Source: Acetobacteraceae bacterium (GTDB taxonomy: Bacteria; Pseudomonadota; Alphaproteobacteria; Acetobacterales; Acetobacteraceae). Taken from it: DNA of 7,580 nucleotides. The stretch spans positions 1-7,580 of the forward strand of contig JAIYAI010000740.1 in the NCBI GenBank assembly GCA_027489135.1. The letters are read 5' to 3'. This document shows positions 1-5,818 of this stretch, piece by piece (the first letter of the stretch is position 1; the number at the start of each line of letters is the position of its first letter). The translations under genes and the position numbers were made by a program. The notes beneath the pieces were generated by a model. The model did no database searches. It saw only the letters and a program-made list of their open reading frames with translations, and was not told the origin of the DNA.

Positions 1-1
1 C

Positions 2-97
2 ACGCTGCTGAAGGTCTATGCCTGGTACGACAACGAGATGGGCTATGCCTGCCGCATGGTCGATCTCGCCTGCCATCTCGAGCGTGTCGGGATTTGA
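2..97 (+). CDS. gap: Glyceraldehyde-3-phosphate dehydrogenase, C-terminal end (partial, ArsJ-associated type)
   Basis: Only the last 31 codons and the TGA stop lie in the window; the gene enters from the left edge. The fragment reads LKVYAWYDNEMGYACRMVDL followed by a short tail. It matches the conserved C-terminal helix region of phosphorylating GAPDH, where the Asn of the YDNE motif contacts the nicotinamide of NAD. The enzyme oxidises glyceraldehyde 3-phosphate. When arsenate replaces phosphate it forms unstable 1-arseno-3-phosphoglycerate. The next gene, overlapping by about 14 bp, is arsJ, so this copy is most likely the dedicated arsenate-detoxifying paralogue rather than the glycolytic one. 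The Met after YDNE, where many housekeeping enzymes have Thr or Trp, agrees with this but does not prove it. The catalytic Cys and the NAD-binding domain are outside the window. Family call is firm; the ArsJ-associated subtype is inferred from context. Confidence 0.9.
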   Translation, partial: TLLKVYAWYDNEMGYACRMVDLACHLERVGI

Positions 98-1313
98 GCC
101 CTTGACCCAGGGTGCGCGCAACTACGCCATCGTCACCGCCGCCTATTGGGGCTTCACCCTGACCGACGGCGCCCTGCGCATGCTGGTGCTGCTGCATTTC
201 TTCCGGCTCGGCTATTCGCCCTTCACCCTCGCCTTCCTGTTCCTGCTCTACGAGGCGGCGGGGATCGGCGCGAACCTGATCGGCGGCTGGCTGGCGACGC
301 GCTTCGGCATCGCGCGCATGCTCGCGGTCGGGCTGGCGACGCAGATCGCGGGCTTCCTGATGCTCTCGGCGGTCTCGCCGGGCTGGGCGCCCGCCTTGTC
401 GGTCGCCTGGGTGGTGGCTGCGCAGGGCGTCTGCGGCATCGCCAAGGATCTCACCAAGACCGCCAGCAAATCCGCGATCAAGCTGACGGCGGGCGAGGCC
501 AGCGGAACGCTCTTCCGCTGGGTCGCCTGGTTCACCGGCAGCAAGAACGCGATGAAGGGCGCGGGCTTCTTCCTGGGTGGCCTGCTGCTGGAGGCGCTGG
601 GCTTCCGAGCCGCGCTCTGGGCCATGGCGGCGATGCTGGCCCTGGTGCTGGCGGGCGTGCTGCTCTCGCTGCCGCCGCTGATGGGCAAGGCGCGCGCCTC
701 GAAGACGGCGAGGGAACTCTTCGCGAAAAGCCGGGCGATCAACCTGCTGGCCGCCGCCCGCGTCTTCCTGTTCGGCGCGCGCGATATCTGGTTCGTCGTC
801 GGCCTGCCGGTCTTCCTCTATGGCGCGGGCTGGAGCTTCACCATGGTGGGCGGCTTCCTCGCGATCTGGACCATCGGCTATGGCGTGGTCCAGGCCAGCG
901 CGCCCGCGCTGGTCCGGCGCAGCGCCGACGGGCTATCGACGGAGGTCGCGGCGGCGCGGACCTGGTCGCTGGCGCTGGCCGCCGTGCCGGCGCTGCTGGC
1001 CGTGTTGATGCTGGCGGGGCTGCCGCGCGCCGATCTCTACGTACCGGCGGGGCTCTGCGTCTTCGGCGTGGCCTTCGCGGTGAACTCCTCGGTCCATTCC
1101 TATCTCGTGCTGGCCTATGCGGGCAGCGAGAAGGCGGCCGAGGATGTCGGCTTCTACTATGCCGCCAACGCGGCGGGCCGTTTTGCGGGCATCCTGCTCT
1201 CCGGCCTGCTCTTCGGCCTTGGCGGGCTGCCGGCCTGCCTCGTCGGCGCGGCGCTGATGCTCGGCCTCTGCTGGGCGATCACGCTGGCGCTGCCGGCAAC
1301 GCGGACCGCCTGA
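84..1313 (+). CDS. arsJ: ArsJ, organoarsenical (1-arseno-3-phosphoglycerate) efflux MFS transporter
   Basis: This inner-membrane major facilitator protein exports 1-arseno-3-phosphoglycerate made by the GAPDH just upstream. The product breaks down outside the cell and arsenate is thereby removed. From the GTG at 84 it is 409 residues, close to the family length of about 400. The N-terminal signature FTLTDGALRMLVLLHF, the loop GIAKDLTKTASKSAIKL (residues 118-134), RWVAWFTGSKNAMKG (145-159) and KSRAINLLAAARVFLFGARD (about 215-234) are typical of ArsJ. Hydrophobic stretches along the whole length fit about 12 membrane helices. The start is uncertain. The frame is open back to an ATG at 18, and an ATG at 45 is also possible, but family members begin only a few residues before the NYxxVTxxYW segment. 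That favours GTG 84 (overlapping gap by 14 bp) or TTG 102, which has GGGA about 10 nt upstream. The overlap implies translational coupling with gap. No frameshift or missing block is seen. Confidence 0.93.
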   Translation: MSGFEPLTQGARNYAIVTAAYWGFTLTDGALRMLVLLHFFRLGYSPFTLAFLFLLYEAAGIGANLIGGWLATRFGIARMLAVGLATQIAGFLMLSAVSPGWAPALSVAWVVAAQGVCGIAKDLTKTASKSAIKLTAGEASGTLFRWVAWFTGSKNAMKGAGFFLGGLLLEALGFRAALWAMAAMLALVLAGVLLSLPPLMGKARASKTARELFAKSRAINLLAAARVFLFGARDIWFVVGLPVFLYGAGWSFTMVGGFLAIWTIGYGVVQASAPALVRRSADGLSTEVAAARTWSLALAAVPALLAVLMLAGLPRADLYVPAGLCVFGVAFAVNSSVHSYLVLAYAGSEKAAEDVGFYYAANAAGRFAGILLSGLLFGLGGLPACLVGAALMLGLCWAITLALPATRTA

Positions 1314-1315
1314 CC

Positions 1316-1338
1316 CGGCCCTATCCCCGCCAGGGCCG
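1316..1338. terminator. Possible bidirectional hairpin between convergent genes
   Basis: An inverted repeat CGGCCCT / AGGGCCG gives a 7-bp stem with a 9-nt loop. It lies just after the arsJ stop and overlaps the last codons of the convergent binding-protein gene. There is no T-tract on either strand, so an intrinsic terminator is doubtful; it may only block read-through between the converging transcripts. In DNA this GC-rich, a 7-bp stem can occur by chance. Confidence 0.25.
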
Positions 1339-2292
1339 CCGCTGCCACAGCGCGCGAAGCTGCGCATCCACCGACGCCGCCATGGCCTTGTATTCGTCCC
1401 CCAGCAGCGGCCGCAGCGGCATCACCTGCCGCTCCGCGTCGCGCAGGAAGGCAGGATCGGCCATGGCCGCGCCGAAGGCCTCGCGCAGGCGAGCCGTGAT
1501 CGGCTCCGGAATGCCGGGCGGGCCGACGATGCCGCGGGAGGCCGAGCCGATGATATCGAAGCCGAGTTCCCGGAAGGTGGGGATCTCGGGCGCCTCCTTC
1601 ATCCGCTCCGCCTTGGCGACGCCGAGAAAGCGCACTTTGCCCTCCCGTGCCAGGACCGTCGCCTCCCCTGCATTGCCGACGGCGAGGTCGAGATGCCCGC
1701 CGAGCAGCTGCGGCGTCAGCGCCGCCGAGCCTGCGAAGGGGATGTGCGTCTGCTCGGCCAGCCCGGCCGCGCTCTCGAAGAGCAGCCAGATGATGTGGTC
1801 GTCCGAGCCGATGCCCGTGGTGCCATAGGTGACGGCGCCCGGTCCCTTCTTCGCCGCCGCGATCAGCCCCGCGAGGTCGCGGATCGGGCTCTCCGTGCGC
1901 ACGAAGATGGCGTTCGGGTCGTCGACGATGTTGGCGATGAAGGTGAAGTCGAGCGGGCGATACCGCGTGGGGCGCTCGATCGGAATGCCGCTATGCGCGG
2001 GGATGGTCGTGGCGCCCAGGGTGTAGCCGTCAGGGCGCGCGTTGAAGGTCGCCTCCAGCCCGAGCTGCCCGGCGGCGCCGGCGCGGTTGATCACCACGAA
2101 ATTGCTGCCCGGCAGCCGCGCTTGCACGAGCGGCAGGATCATCCGGGTCATCACGTCGACGCCACCGCCGGGCGGGAAGGGCACGATGACCTCGATGGGC
2201 TTTTCCGTGGGCCAGGCGGCGCCCTGTGCGCGCGCCGCGACGGAGGCGACGGCGAGCAAGGGCGCAGCCAGCAGCGCGCGGCGGTCCGGCAT
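1321..2292 (-). CDS. Bug-family tripartite tricarboxylate transporter substrate-binding protein
   Basis: This is a periplasmic solute-binding protein of the TctC/Bug family, 323 residues, the usual length. The N-terminus MPDRRALLAAPLLAVASVAARAQG is a signal peptide of about 23 residues. The paired Arg before the hydrophobic core is Tat-like, though a Sec route is equally possible. Family hallmarks follow: VPFPPGGGVDVMTR (37-50, first ligand loop), NRAGAAGQLGLE (69-80), YGTTGIGSDDH (156-166, second ligand loop), IPFAGSAALTPQLLGGHLD (184-202), and the later VRFLGVAKAER and PEIPTFRELGFD blocks. The ATG at 2292 is chosen over the much longer open frame because it starts the signal peptide and has GGGAGGA 8 nt upstream. 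No TctA or TctB membrane genes are adjacent, so it is an orphan receptor. Such proteins bind small carboxylates or related compounds; the ligand cannot be read from sequence. It converges on arsJ with a 7-bp gap and stands apart from the operon to its right. Confidence 0.95.
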   Translation of the reverse strand: MPDRRALLAAPLLAVASVAARAQGAAWPTEKPIEVIVPFPPGGGVDVMTRMILPLVQARLPGSNFVVINRAGAAGQLGLEATFNARPDGYTLGATTIPAHSGIPIERPTRYRPLDFTFIANIVDDPNAIFVRTESPIRDLAGLIAAAKKGPGAVTYGTTGIGSDDHIIWLLFESAAGLAEQTHIPFAGSAALTPQLLGGHLDLAVGNAGEATVLAREGKVRFLGVAKAERMKEAPEIPTFRELGFDIIGSASRGIVGPPGIPEPITARLREAFGAAMADPAFLRDAERQVMPLRPLLGDEYKAMAASVDAQLRALWQRRPWRG

Positions 2293-2300
2293 ACGTGGAG

Positions 2301-2307
2301 TCCTCCC
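2301..2307 (-). promoter_or_regulatory. Shine-Dalgarno site of the Bug receptor gene
   Basis: On the minus strand GGGAGGA lies 8 nt before the ATG at 2292. It is a strong match to the anti-Shine-Dalgarno sequence, and it settles the start at the signal peptide rather than at upstream starts in the same open frame. Confidence 0.75.
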
Positions 2308-2370
2308 GGTCGGTTCGTGTCGCAAGACTCGGTCGGTCCGGCCGGATGCGCAAGGTCCGCGGTGATCGCG

Positions 2371-2390
2371 GCGCCCCATGGCAGGGGCGC
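2371..2390 (-). terminator. Candidate terminator hairpin downstream of the ppi-argJ-GT-MT operon
   Basis: GCGCCCC and GGGGCGC form a perfect 7-bp all-GC stem around a 6-nt loop, in the only gap between the methyltransferase and the next gene in the same direction. The lack of a following T-run argues against a classical intrinsic terminator; a Rho-assisted or 3'-end-protecting role is possible. Confidence 0.35.
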
Positions 2391-2458
2391 GAAGGCCGGT
2401 CGGGCCGCGCAACGGTCCTCGAGACGGGGATGCCCTCGGCGGCGCGCCGGCCGCTGCG

Positions 2459-3400
2459 CTATCCCGGCCGGCGCGCCACCAGCAGCACGTCCACCGCCGG
2501 GCGGTCCCGCGGCAGGCCGGCCAGCCGGGCCATCCACGCCCCGGCCCACATCGACAGCCCCACCGCAAGATGCCAGTGCCAGCGCGGCTTCACCCATTCC
2601 CCGGGCCGGGTGCGCACGGGGCAGAGCTTCCAGGTCCAGATCAACGGCGCCTGCAGCGGATAGGCCGGCAGGGCCGCCGTCCGCTCGACGATCAGGCCGA
2701 GCGCGGCAGCCAGCGTCCGGCATGCCGCCTCGGTCCACCAGGAGAGGTGGTGCGGCGGCAGGTTCACCAGGTTGTTCGGCAGGTCCGTATGCGGCGAGGG
2801 CCAGATCGGCATGGCCAGCACCAGCCGTCCGCCCGGCTTGAGACAGGCCACCATGTCGCGCGCCAGGCCGAGCGGGTCGGCGACATGCTCCACCACCTGG
2901 AAGGCGCAGGCGACGTCATAGGTGCCGGCATGGCGCGCGGCATGGGCGCCGACCGTCTCGGCCAGGATGGGCGGGCCATCGGCGGGCGGCACGCCGTTCG
3001 GCTCGAGCCCCTGGTAGCGCACGCTCCCGGGCAGCAGCGCGGCGAAGGCGCCATGCGCGCAGCCCACCTCCAGCACCGCGTCGCCGGGCCGCACGAGCGC
3101 GGCGGCGGCGCGGAAATCCTCCCGCGTCGCGGCATGCGCGGCCATGTCCCGGTGCACCTTCGCCCGCGCATAGAGGCTTTCGTAGAAGGCGGAGGACCCC
3201 TCGAAGGCCGGGTGGAAGAAGGCGAGGCCGCAGGCGGAGCGATAGAGCCCGATCCGCCCCGAGTCGCGCCGCAGCGGCGCCGGGTCGGTGCGCGCGCCCT
3301 TGCTCCAGAGATCGTAGAGCAGCTTCGCCGGTACCCATTGCAGGCGCTCGACGGCGGGCTCGCCGGTGATCGGGCAAGGCGGCAGCGGGTCAGCCGGCAC
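2459..3400 (-). CDS. Class I SAM-dependent methyltransferase, envelope/glycan type, substrate unknown
   Basis: The 313-residue protein has a Rossmann-fold methyltransferase core. Motif I is VLEVGCAHGAF (109-119), the acidic residue binding the SAM ribose is probably Glu133 in GLEPN, the post-II motif is FQVVEHVADP (167-176), and motif III is LKPGGRLVLAMP (187-198). NLPPHHLSWWT (213-223) is the segment commonly found in methyltransferases from sugar and O-antigen loci. The N-terminus (CPITG at residue 9, then YRSACGLAFFHPAFEG and AFYESLY) looks like the zinc-binding head of that group with one Cys of each pair lost. A Trp-rich hydrophobic stretch near 274-295 may touch the membrane. The start is GTG at 3400: it overlaps the upstream glycosyltransferase stop by 11 bp, an in-frame TGA lies just upstream, and no other ATG/GTG/TTG follows nearby. 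No clear Shine-Dalgarno site is seen, so translation is probably coupled. It likely methylates a glycan or glycolipid made by its partner, which is inference. Confidence 0.88.
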   Translation of the reverse strand: MPADPLPPCPITGEPAVERLQWVPAKLLYDLWSKGARTDPAPLRRDSGRIGLYRSACGLAFFHPAFEGSSAFYESLYARAKVHRDMAAHAATREDFRAAAALVRPGDAVLEVGCAHGAFAALLPGSVRYQGLEPNGVPPADGPPILAETVGAHAARHAGTYDVACAFQVVEHVADPLGLARDMVACLKPGGRLVLAMPIWPSPHTDLPNNLVNLPPHHLSWWTEAACRTLAAALGLIVERTAALPAYPLQAPLIWTWKLCPVRTRPGEWVKPRWHWHLAVGLSMWAGAWMARLAGLPRDRPAVDVLLVARRPG

Positions 3401-4544
3401 GGGCGACCACGCGAACCCGGTTCACGCCGGTGATCTCGTATTCCACATGGCGCCAGCGCATGCGCCGCGATCGCAGCATGGTCCAGCCCAGCGCGCATGC
3501 CAGCAGGTCGGGCAGCACCGGCAGTGCGCCCAGCACGGCCTGCCCCGCGCTGCCGCGCGGCGGGTCCTGCACGCCGACCCGCGCGCCGATGCGCCACTGC
3601 GCGCAGGCCCGCAGCAGCCCGCAGGCGGCCGCCAGCAGCAGCGCCGCCACCGCGATCGGGTCGGGCAGCAGCAGCGCGGCCGCGATCCAGCTGCCGGCCA
3701 TGAGATGGAACAGCACCATCACCACGGCCCAGCCGCGCGGGTTGCAAACCCGCACGATCTGCAACTGGCGCCGGATGAAACGAAGCTGGCTGCCCGCGCT
3801 CCCCTCGGACGGCGTCGGCACGGTCAGCGCGCCGCGGGACATGATCCTGAGGCCCCGCGCCCGAGCGGCCTGGCCGATGGTCAGGTCGTCGACCAGCGTG
3901 TCGGCCAGCAGTCGCGGCAGGTCCAGCACAGCGAGCGCGCGGCGCGAGAGCCCGACCGTGCCGCCCCAGACCAGGCCGAAGCGCGGCGGCGCGATGAGCG
4001 TCGCCGCCATGCGGTCGAGCCAGGCGACGAGGTGCCCGACCAGGCCTCGCCCGTCCAGCAACTGCCAACGGAAGCCGGTGACGACGTCATGGGTCCCGGC
4101 CAGCGCCGGCGTCGCAGCGGCGGACAGCCACCAGTCCTGCGGCCGGATATCGGCATCGCACATGACGACGGCGTCGTCCTCGGCATCGATGGCGGCGAAG
4201 GCGGCGATGAGGTTGGCGTTCTTCTGGCCGCAGCGCTCCGCGGGCCCGCCGAAGCGGATCTCCAGCGGGAAGGGCGCGGTCGCGGCCAGGGCACGGACCC
4301 GCGCGGCGGCCGGATCGGCCTTGGACTCGATGCCGATGACAAGGCGGCGCGGCGGCAGGGTCTGCGCGGCGAAGGCGGCGACCAGCGCCTCCAGCCCAGG
4401 GGCGGGGCCGGTCAGCGGCATCACCAGCGTCACCCGGCCCGAACGATGGATCGCGGGCCGGCGCAGGCTGAGCCATCGCCACAGCGCATGCGCGGCCAAT
4501 GCCGGCGACAGGACCAGAAGGGGCAGGAGGAGAAGGACGCTCAC
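3390..4544 (-). CDS. Membrane glycosyltransferase family 2, ceramide-glucosyltransferase (GT21/HpnI)-like
   Basis: The protein has 384 residues: an N-terminal membrane helix (about 2-20), a cytoplasmic GT-A catalytic domain, and three hydrophobic C-terminal segments (about 272-292, 295-314, 336-356). Visible motifs are GQKNANLIAAF (106-116), the nucleotide-sugar and metal box CDADIR (129-134, Asp130 and Asp132), the GFRW block (157-160), the acceptor-side WGGTVGLSRRAL (193-204) and VDDLTIG (218-224, the likely third catalytic Asp). This order matches the processive-type or ceramide glucosyltransferase branch, which includes the hopanoid enzyme HpnI. The (Q/R)xxRW motif is present only as RFIRRQ (255-260), without the Trp. 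It probably transfers a sugar from a nucleotide donor to a membrane lipid; donor and acceptor are unknown. The start is GTG at 4544, 24 bp after the argJ stop. It is translated with the methyltransferase, whose start overlaps its stop. Confidence 0.88.
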   Translation of the reverse strand: MSVLLLLPLLVLSPALAAHALWRWLSLRRPAIHRSGRVTLVMPLTGPAPGLEALVAAFAAQTLPPRRLVIGIESKADPAAARVRALAATAPFPLEIRFGGPAERCGQKNANLIAAFAAIDAEDDAVVMCDADIRPQDWWLSAAATPALAGTHDVVTGFRWQLLDGRGLVGHLVAWLDRMAATLIAPPRFGLVWGGTVGLSRRALAVLDLPRLLADTLVDDLTIGQAARARGLRIMSRGALTVPTPSEGSAGSQLRFIRRQLQIVRVCNPRGWAVVMVLFHLMAGSWIAAALLLPDPIAVAALLLAAACGLLRACAQWRIGARVGVQDPPRGSAGQAVLGALPVLPDLLACALGWTMLRSRRMRWRHVEYEITGVNRVRVVARAG

Positions 4545-4553
4545 CCTCCCCTC
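4545..4553 (-). promoter_or_regulatory. Unusual ribosome-binding site of the glycosyltransferase gene (tandem GAGG/GGAGG next to GTG)
   Basis: On the minus strand GAGGGGAGG directly abuts the GTG start at 4544. The inner GGAGG is too close, but the outer GAGG has a usable 5-nt spacing. Just upstream, ACCCG-GCGTCG-CGGGT (4554-4569) can form a 5-bp hairpin starting within the argJ stop. Only this GTG fits, since the argJ stop is in the same frame 8 codons upstream and no other start codon lies between them. Confidence 0.5.
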
Positions 4554-4568
4554 ACCCGCGACGCCGGG

Positions 4569-5798
4569 TCAGGACCGGTAGGACCCGTTGATGTCGATGT
4601 AGCCATGCGTCAGGTCGCAGGTCCACACCCGCGCCTTGCCGCGTCCGAGGCCGATATCGACCTGGATCTCGACCTCGCGCCCCTTCATGTGCGCGACCAC
4701 GGGGGTCTCGTCGTAGCCGGGGATCACGCCGCCCTCGCGCGCCATCCAGGTGCCGCCGACGGCGACGGAGAGCTTGTCCCGGTCCGCCGGCTCGCCGGCC
4801 TTGCCGACCGCCATGACGATGCGGCCCCAGTTCGCGTCCTCGCCGGCGATGGCGGTCTTCACCAGCGGCGAGTTGGCGATCGACATGGCGATGCGATGCG
4901 CCGACTTCGCGCTCACCGCGCCGGTCACGTCGATCTGGATCAGCTTCTGCGCCCCCTCCCCGTCGCGCGCGACCATGAGCGCGAGGTCCATCAGCACCTC
5001 GTGGACCGCACGGGTGAAGTCCTTGAGCATCGGACCGCCGGCGGCGGGCACCCGCGGATGCTTCGTGGTGCCGGTCGCGAAGAGCAGGACCGTGTCGGAG
5101 GTCGAGGTGTCGGAATCCACCGTGACGCAATTGAAACTGCGATCCGAGCCCTTCTTCAGGATCCCCTGCAGCACCGCGGCCGGGATCTTCGCGTCGGTCG
5201 CAAGGAAGCAGAGCATCGTCGCCATGTCGGGGGCGATCATGCCGCTGCCCTTGGCGATGCCGCAGACCGTGACGGTGGCATCGCCGATCCTCGCCGTGCG
5301 GGTCGCCGCCTTGGGGAAGGTGTCGGTGGTCATGATGGCGCGTGCCGCGCCGTTCCAGTCCTTCTCGGTCAGCGCGGCGTGGATGCCCGGCAGCGCGCCG
5401 GTCAGCTTCTCGGTCGGCAGGCGCTCCCCGATCACGCCTGTGGACGCCAGGAAGACCTCGTTGGCCTTGCACCCCGCGAGCTTCGCCATGGCGGCGGCGG
5501 TCTGCGCGCAGGTCTCGCGCCCCGCCTTGCCGGTGAAGACGTTGGAGTTGCCGGCGGTGACGACCAGGGCGCGGGCCTTGCCGCCCTTCAGCGCGCCGCG
5601 GCACCAGTCCACCGGCGCGCCGGGGCAGCGGTTCTTCGTGAAGACGCCCGCGACCGTGGTGCCGGCCGGAAAGGCCATCATCGTCACGTCCTCGCGGGAC
5701 TTGTATCGGATGCCGACCTCCGCCGTGCCGACGAGCACGCCCGGCACCGGCGCCAGATCGGGCATCGGCAGGGCGAGGGGCGAGACGGGGTGGCTCAT
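4569..5798 (-). CDS. argJ: ArgJ, glutamate N-acetyltransferase / amino-acid acetyltransferase
   Basis: Cytoplasmic enzyme of the cyclic arginine pathway. It moves the acetyl group from N-acetylornithine to glutamate, giving ornithine and N-acetylglutamate; bifunctional members also use acetyl-CoA. The 409 residues are the normal length. The precursor cleaves itself between Ala193 and Thr194 in the KGSGMIAPDMATML segment, making alpha and beta chains with Thr194 as the nucleophile. STGVIGERLP (119-128) carries the Thr-Gly oxyanion-hole pair. Also present are VDSDTSTSD (227-235), ARDGEGAQK with the conserved Glu281, ANSPLVKTA (308-316), DANWGRI (321-327) and the C-terminal HGYIDINGSYRS. The ATG at 5798 has GGAGGA 9 nt upstream, lying in the 20-bp gap after the ppi gene. 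All key residues are intact, so it should be active. Whether it is mono- or bifunctional cannot be told from sequence. Confidence 0.97.
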   Translation of the reverse strand: MSHPVSPLALPMPDLAPVPGVLVGTAEVGIRYKSREDVTMMAFPAGTTVAGVFTKNRCPGAPVDWCRGALKGGKARALVVTAGNSNVFTGKAGRETCAQTAAAMAKLAGCKANEVFLASTGVIGERLPTEKLTGALPGIHAALTEKDWNGAARAIMTTDTFPKAATRTARIGDATVTVCGIAKGSGMIAPDMATMLCFLATDAKIPAAVLQGILKKGSDRSFNCVTVDSDTSTSDTVLLFATGTTKHPRVPAAGGPMLKDFTRAVHEVLMDLALMVARDGEGAQKLIQIDVTGAVSAKSAHRIAMSIANSPLVKTAIAGEDANWGRIVMAVGKAGEPADRDKLSVAVGGTWMAREGGVIPGYDETPVVAHMKGREVEIQVDIGLGRGKARVWTCDLTHGYIDINGSYRS

Positions 5799-5807
5799 TC
5801 TGGTCGT

Positions 5808-5813
5808 TCCTCC
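5808..5813 (-). promoter_or_regulatory. Shine-Dalgarno site of argJ
   Basis: GGAGGA on the minus strand, 9 nt before the argJ ATG and inside the 20-bp gap after the ppi stop. Its own strong site suggests argJ is translated efficiently without depending on read-through from ppi. Confidence 0.7.
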
Positions 5814-5818
5814 GGTGA

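Larger units (their letters stand above)
2293..2458. other. Intergenic gap between methyltransferase 3' end and Bug receptor 5' end, with GC-rich hairpins
   Basis: No gene is seen in these 166 bp. Two neighbouring perfect inverted repeats share one base. CCGCG-GTGAT-CGCGG is at 2357-2371 (5-bp stem). GCGCCCC-ATGGCA-GGGGCGC is at 2371-2390 (7-bp stem, 6-nt loop). They lie about 70-100 nt past the methyltransferase stop on the minus strand and could end that operon, though no T-tract follows. Nearer the receptor gene, CGGTCGGT occurs twice (2307-2314 and 2330-2337), 23 bp apart, about two helical turns. A weak minus-strand promoter candidate is TTGCGC, 17 bp, GAGTCT. None of these is strong enough to call alone. 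Confidence 0.4.

Noticed and set aside
146..1828. A 560-codon + strand frame overlapping arsJ and the Bug receptor
   Set aside because: It crosses the end of arsJ into the antisense of the receptor gene, and its composition is Arg/Ala/Gly-rich low complexity. It is a shadow frame.
2293..2568. N-terminal extension of the Bug receptor frame by 92 codons
   Set aside because: It would bury the signal peptide, it overlaps the methyltransferase coding end, and the strong Shine-Dalgarno site sits just before the ATG at 2292.
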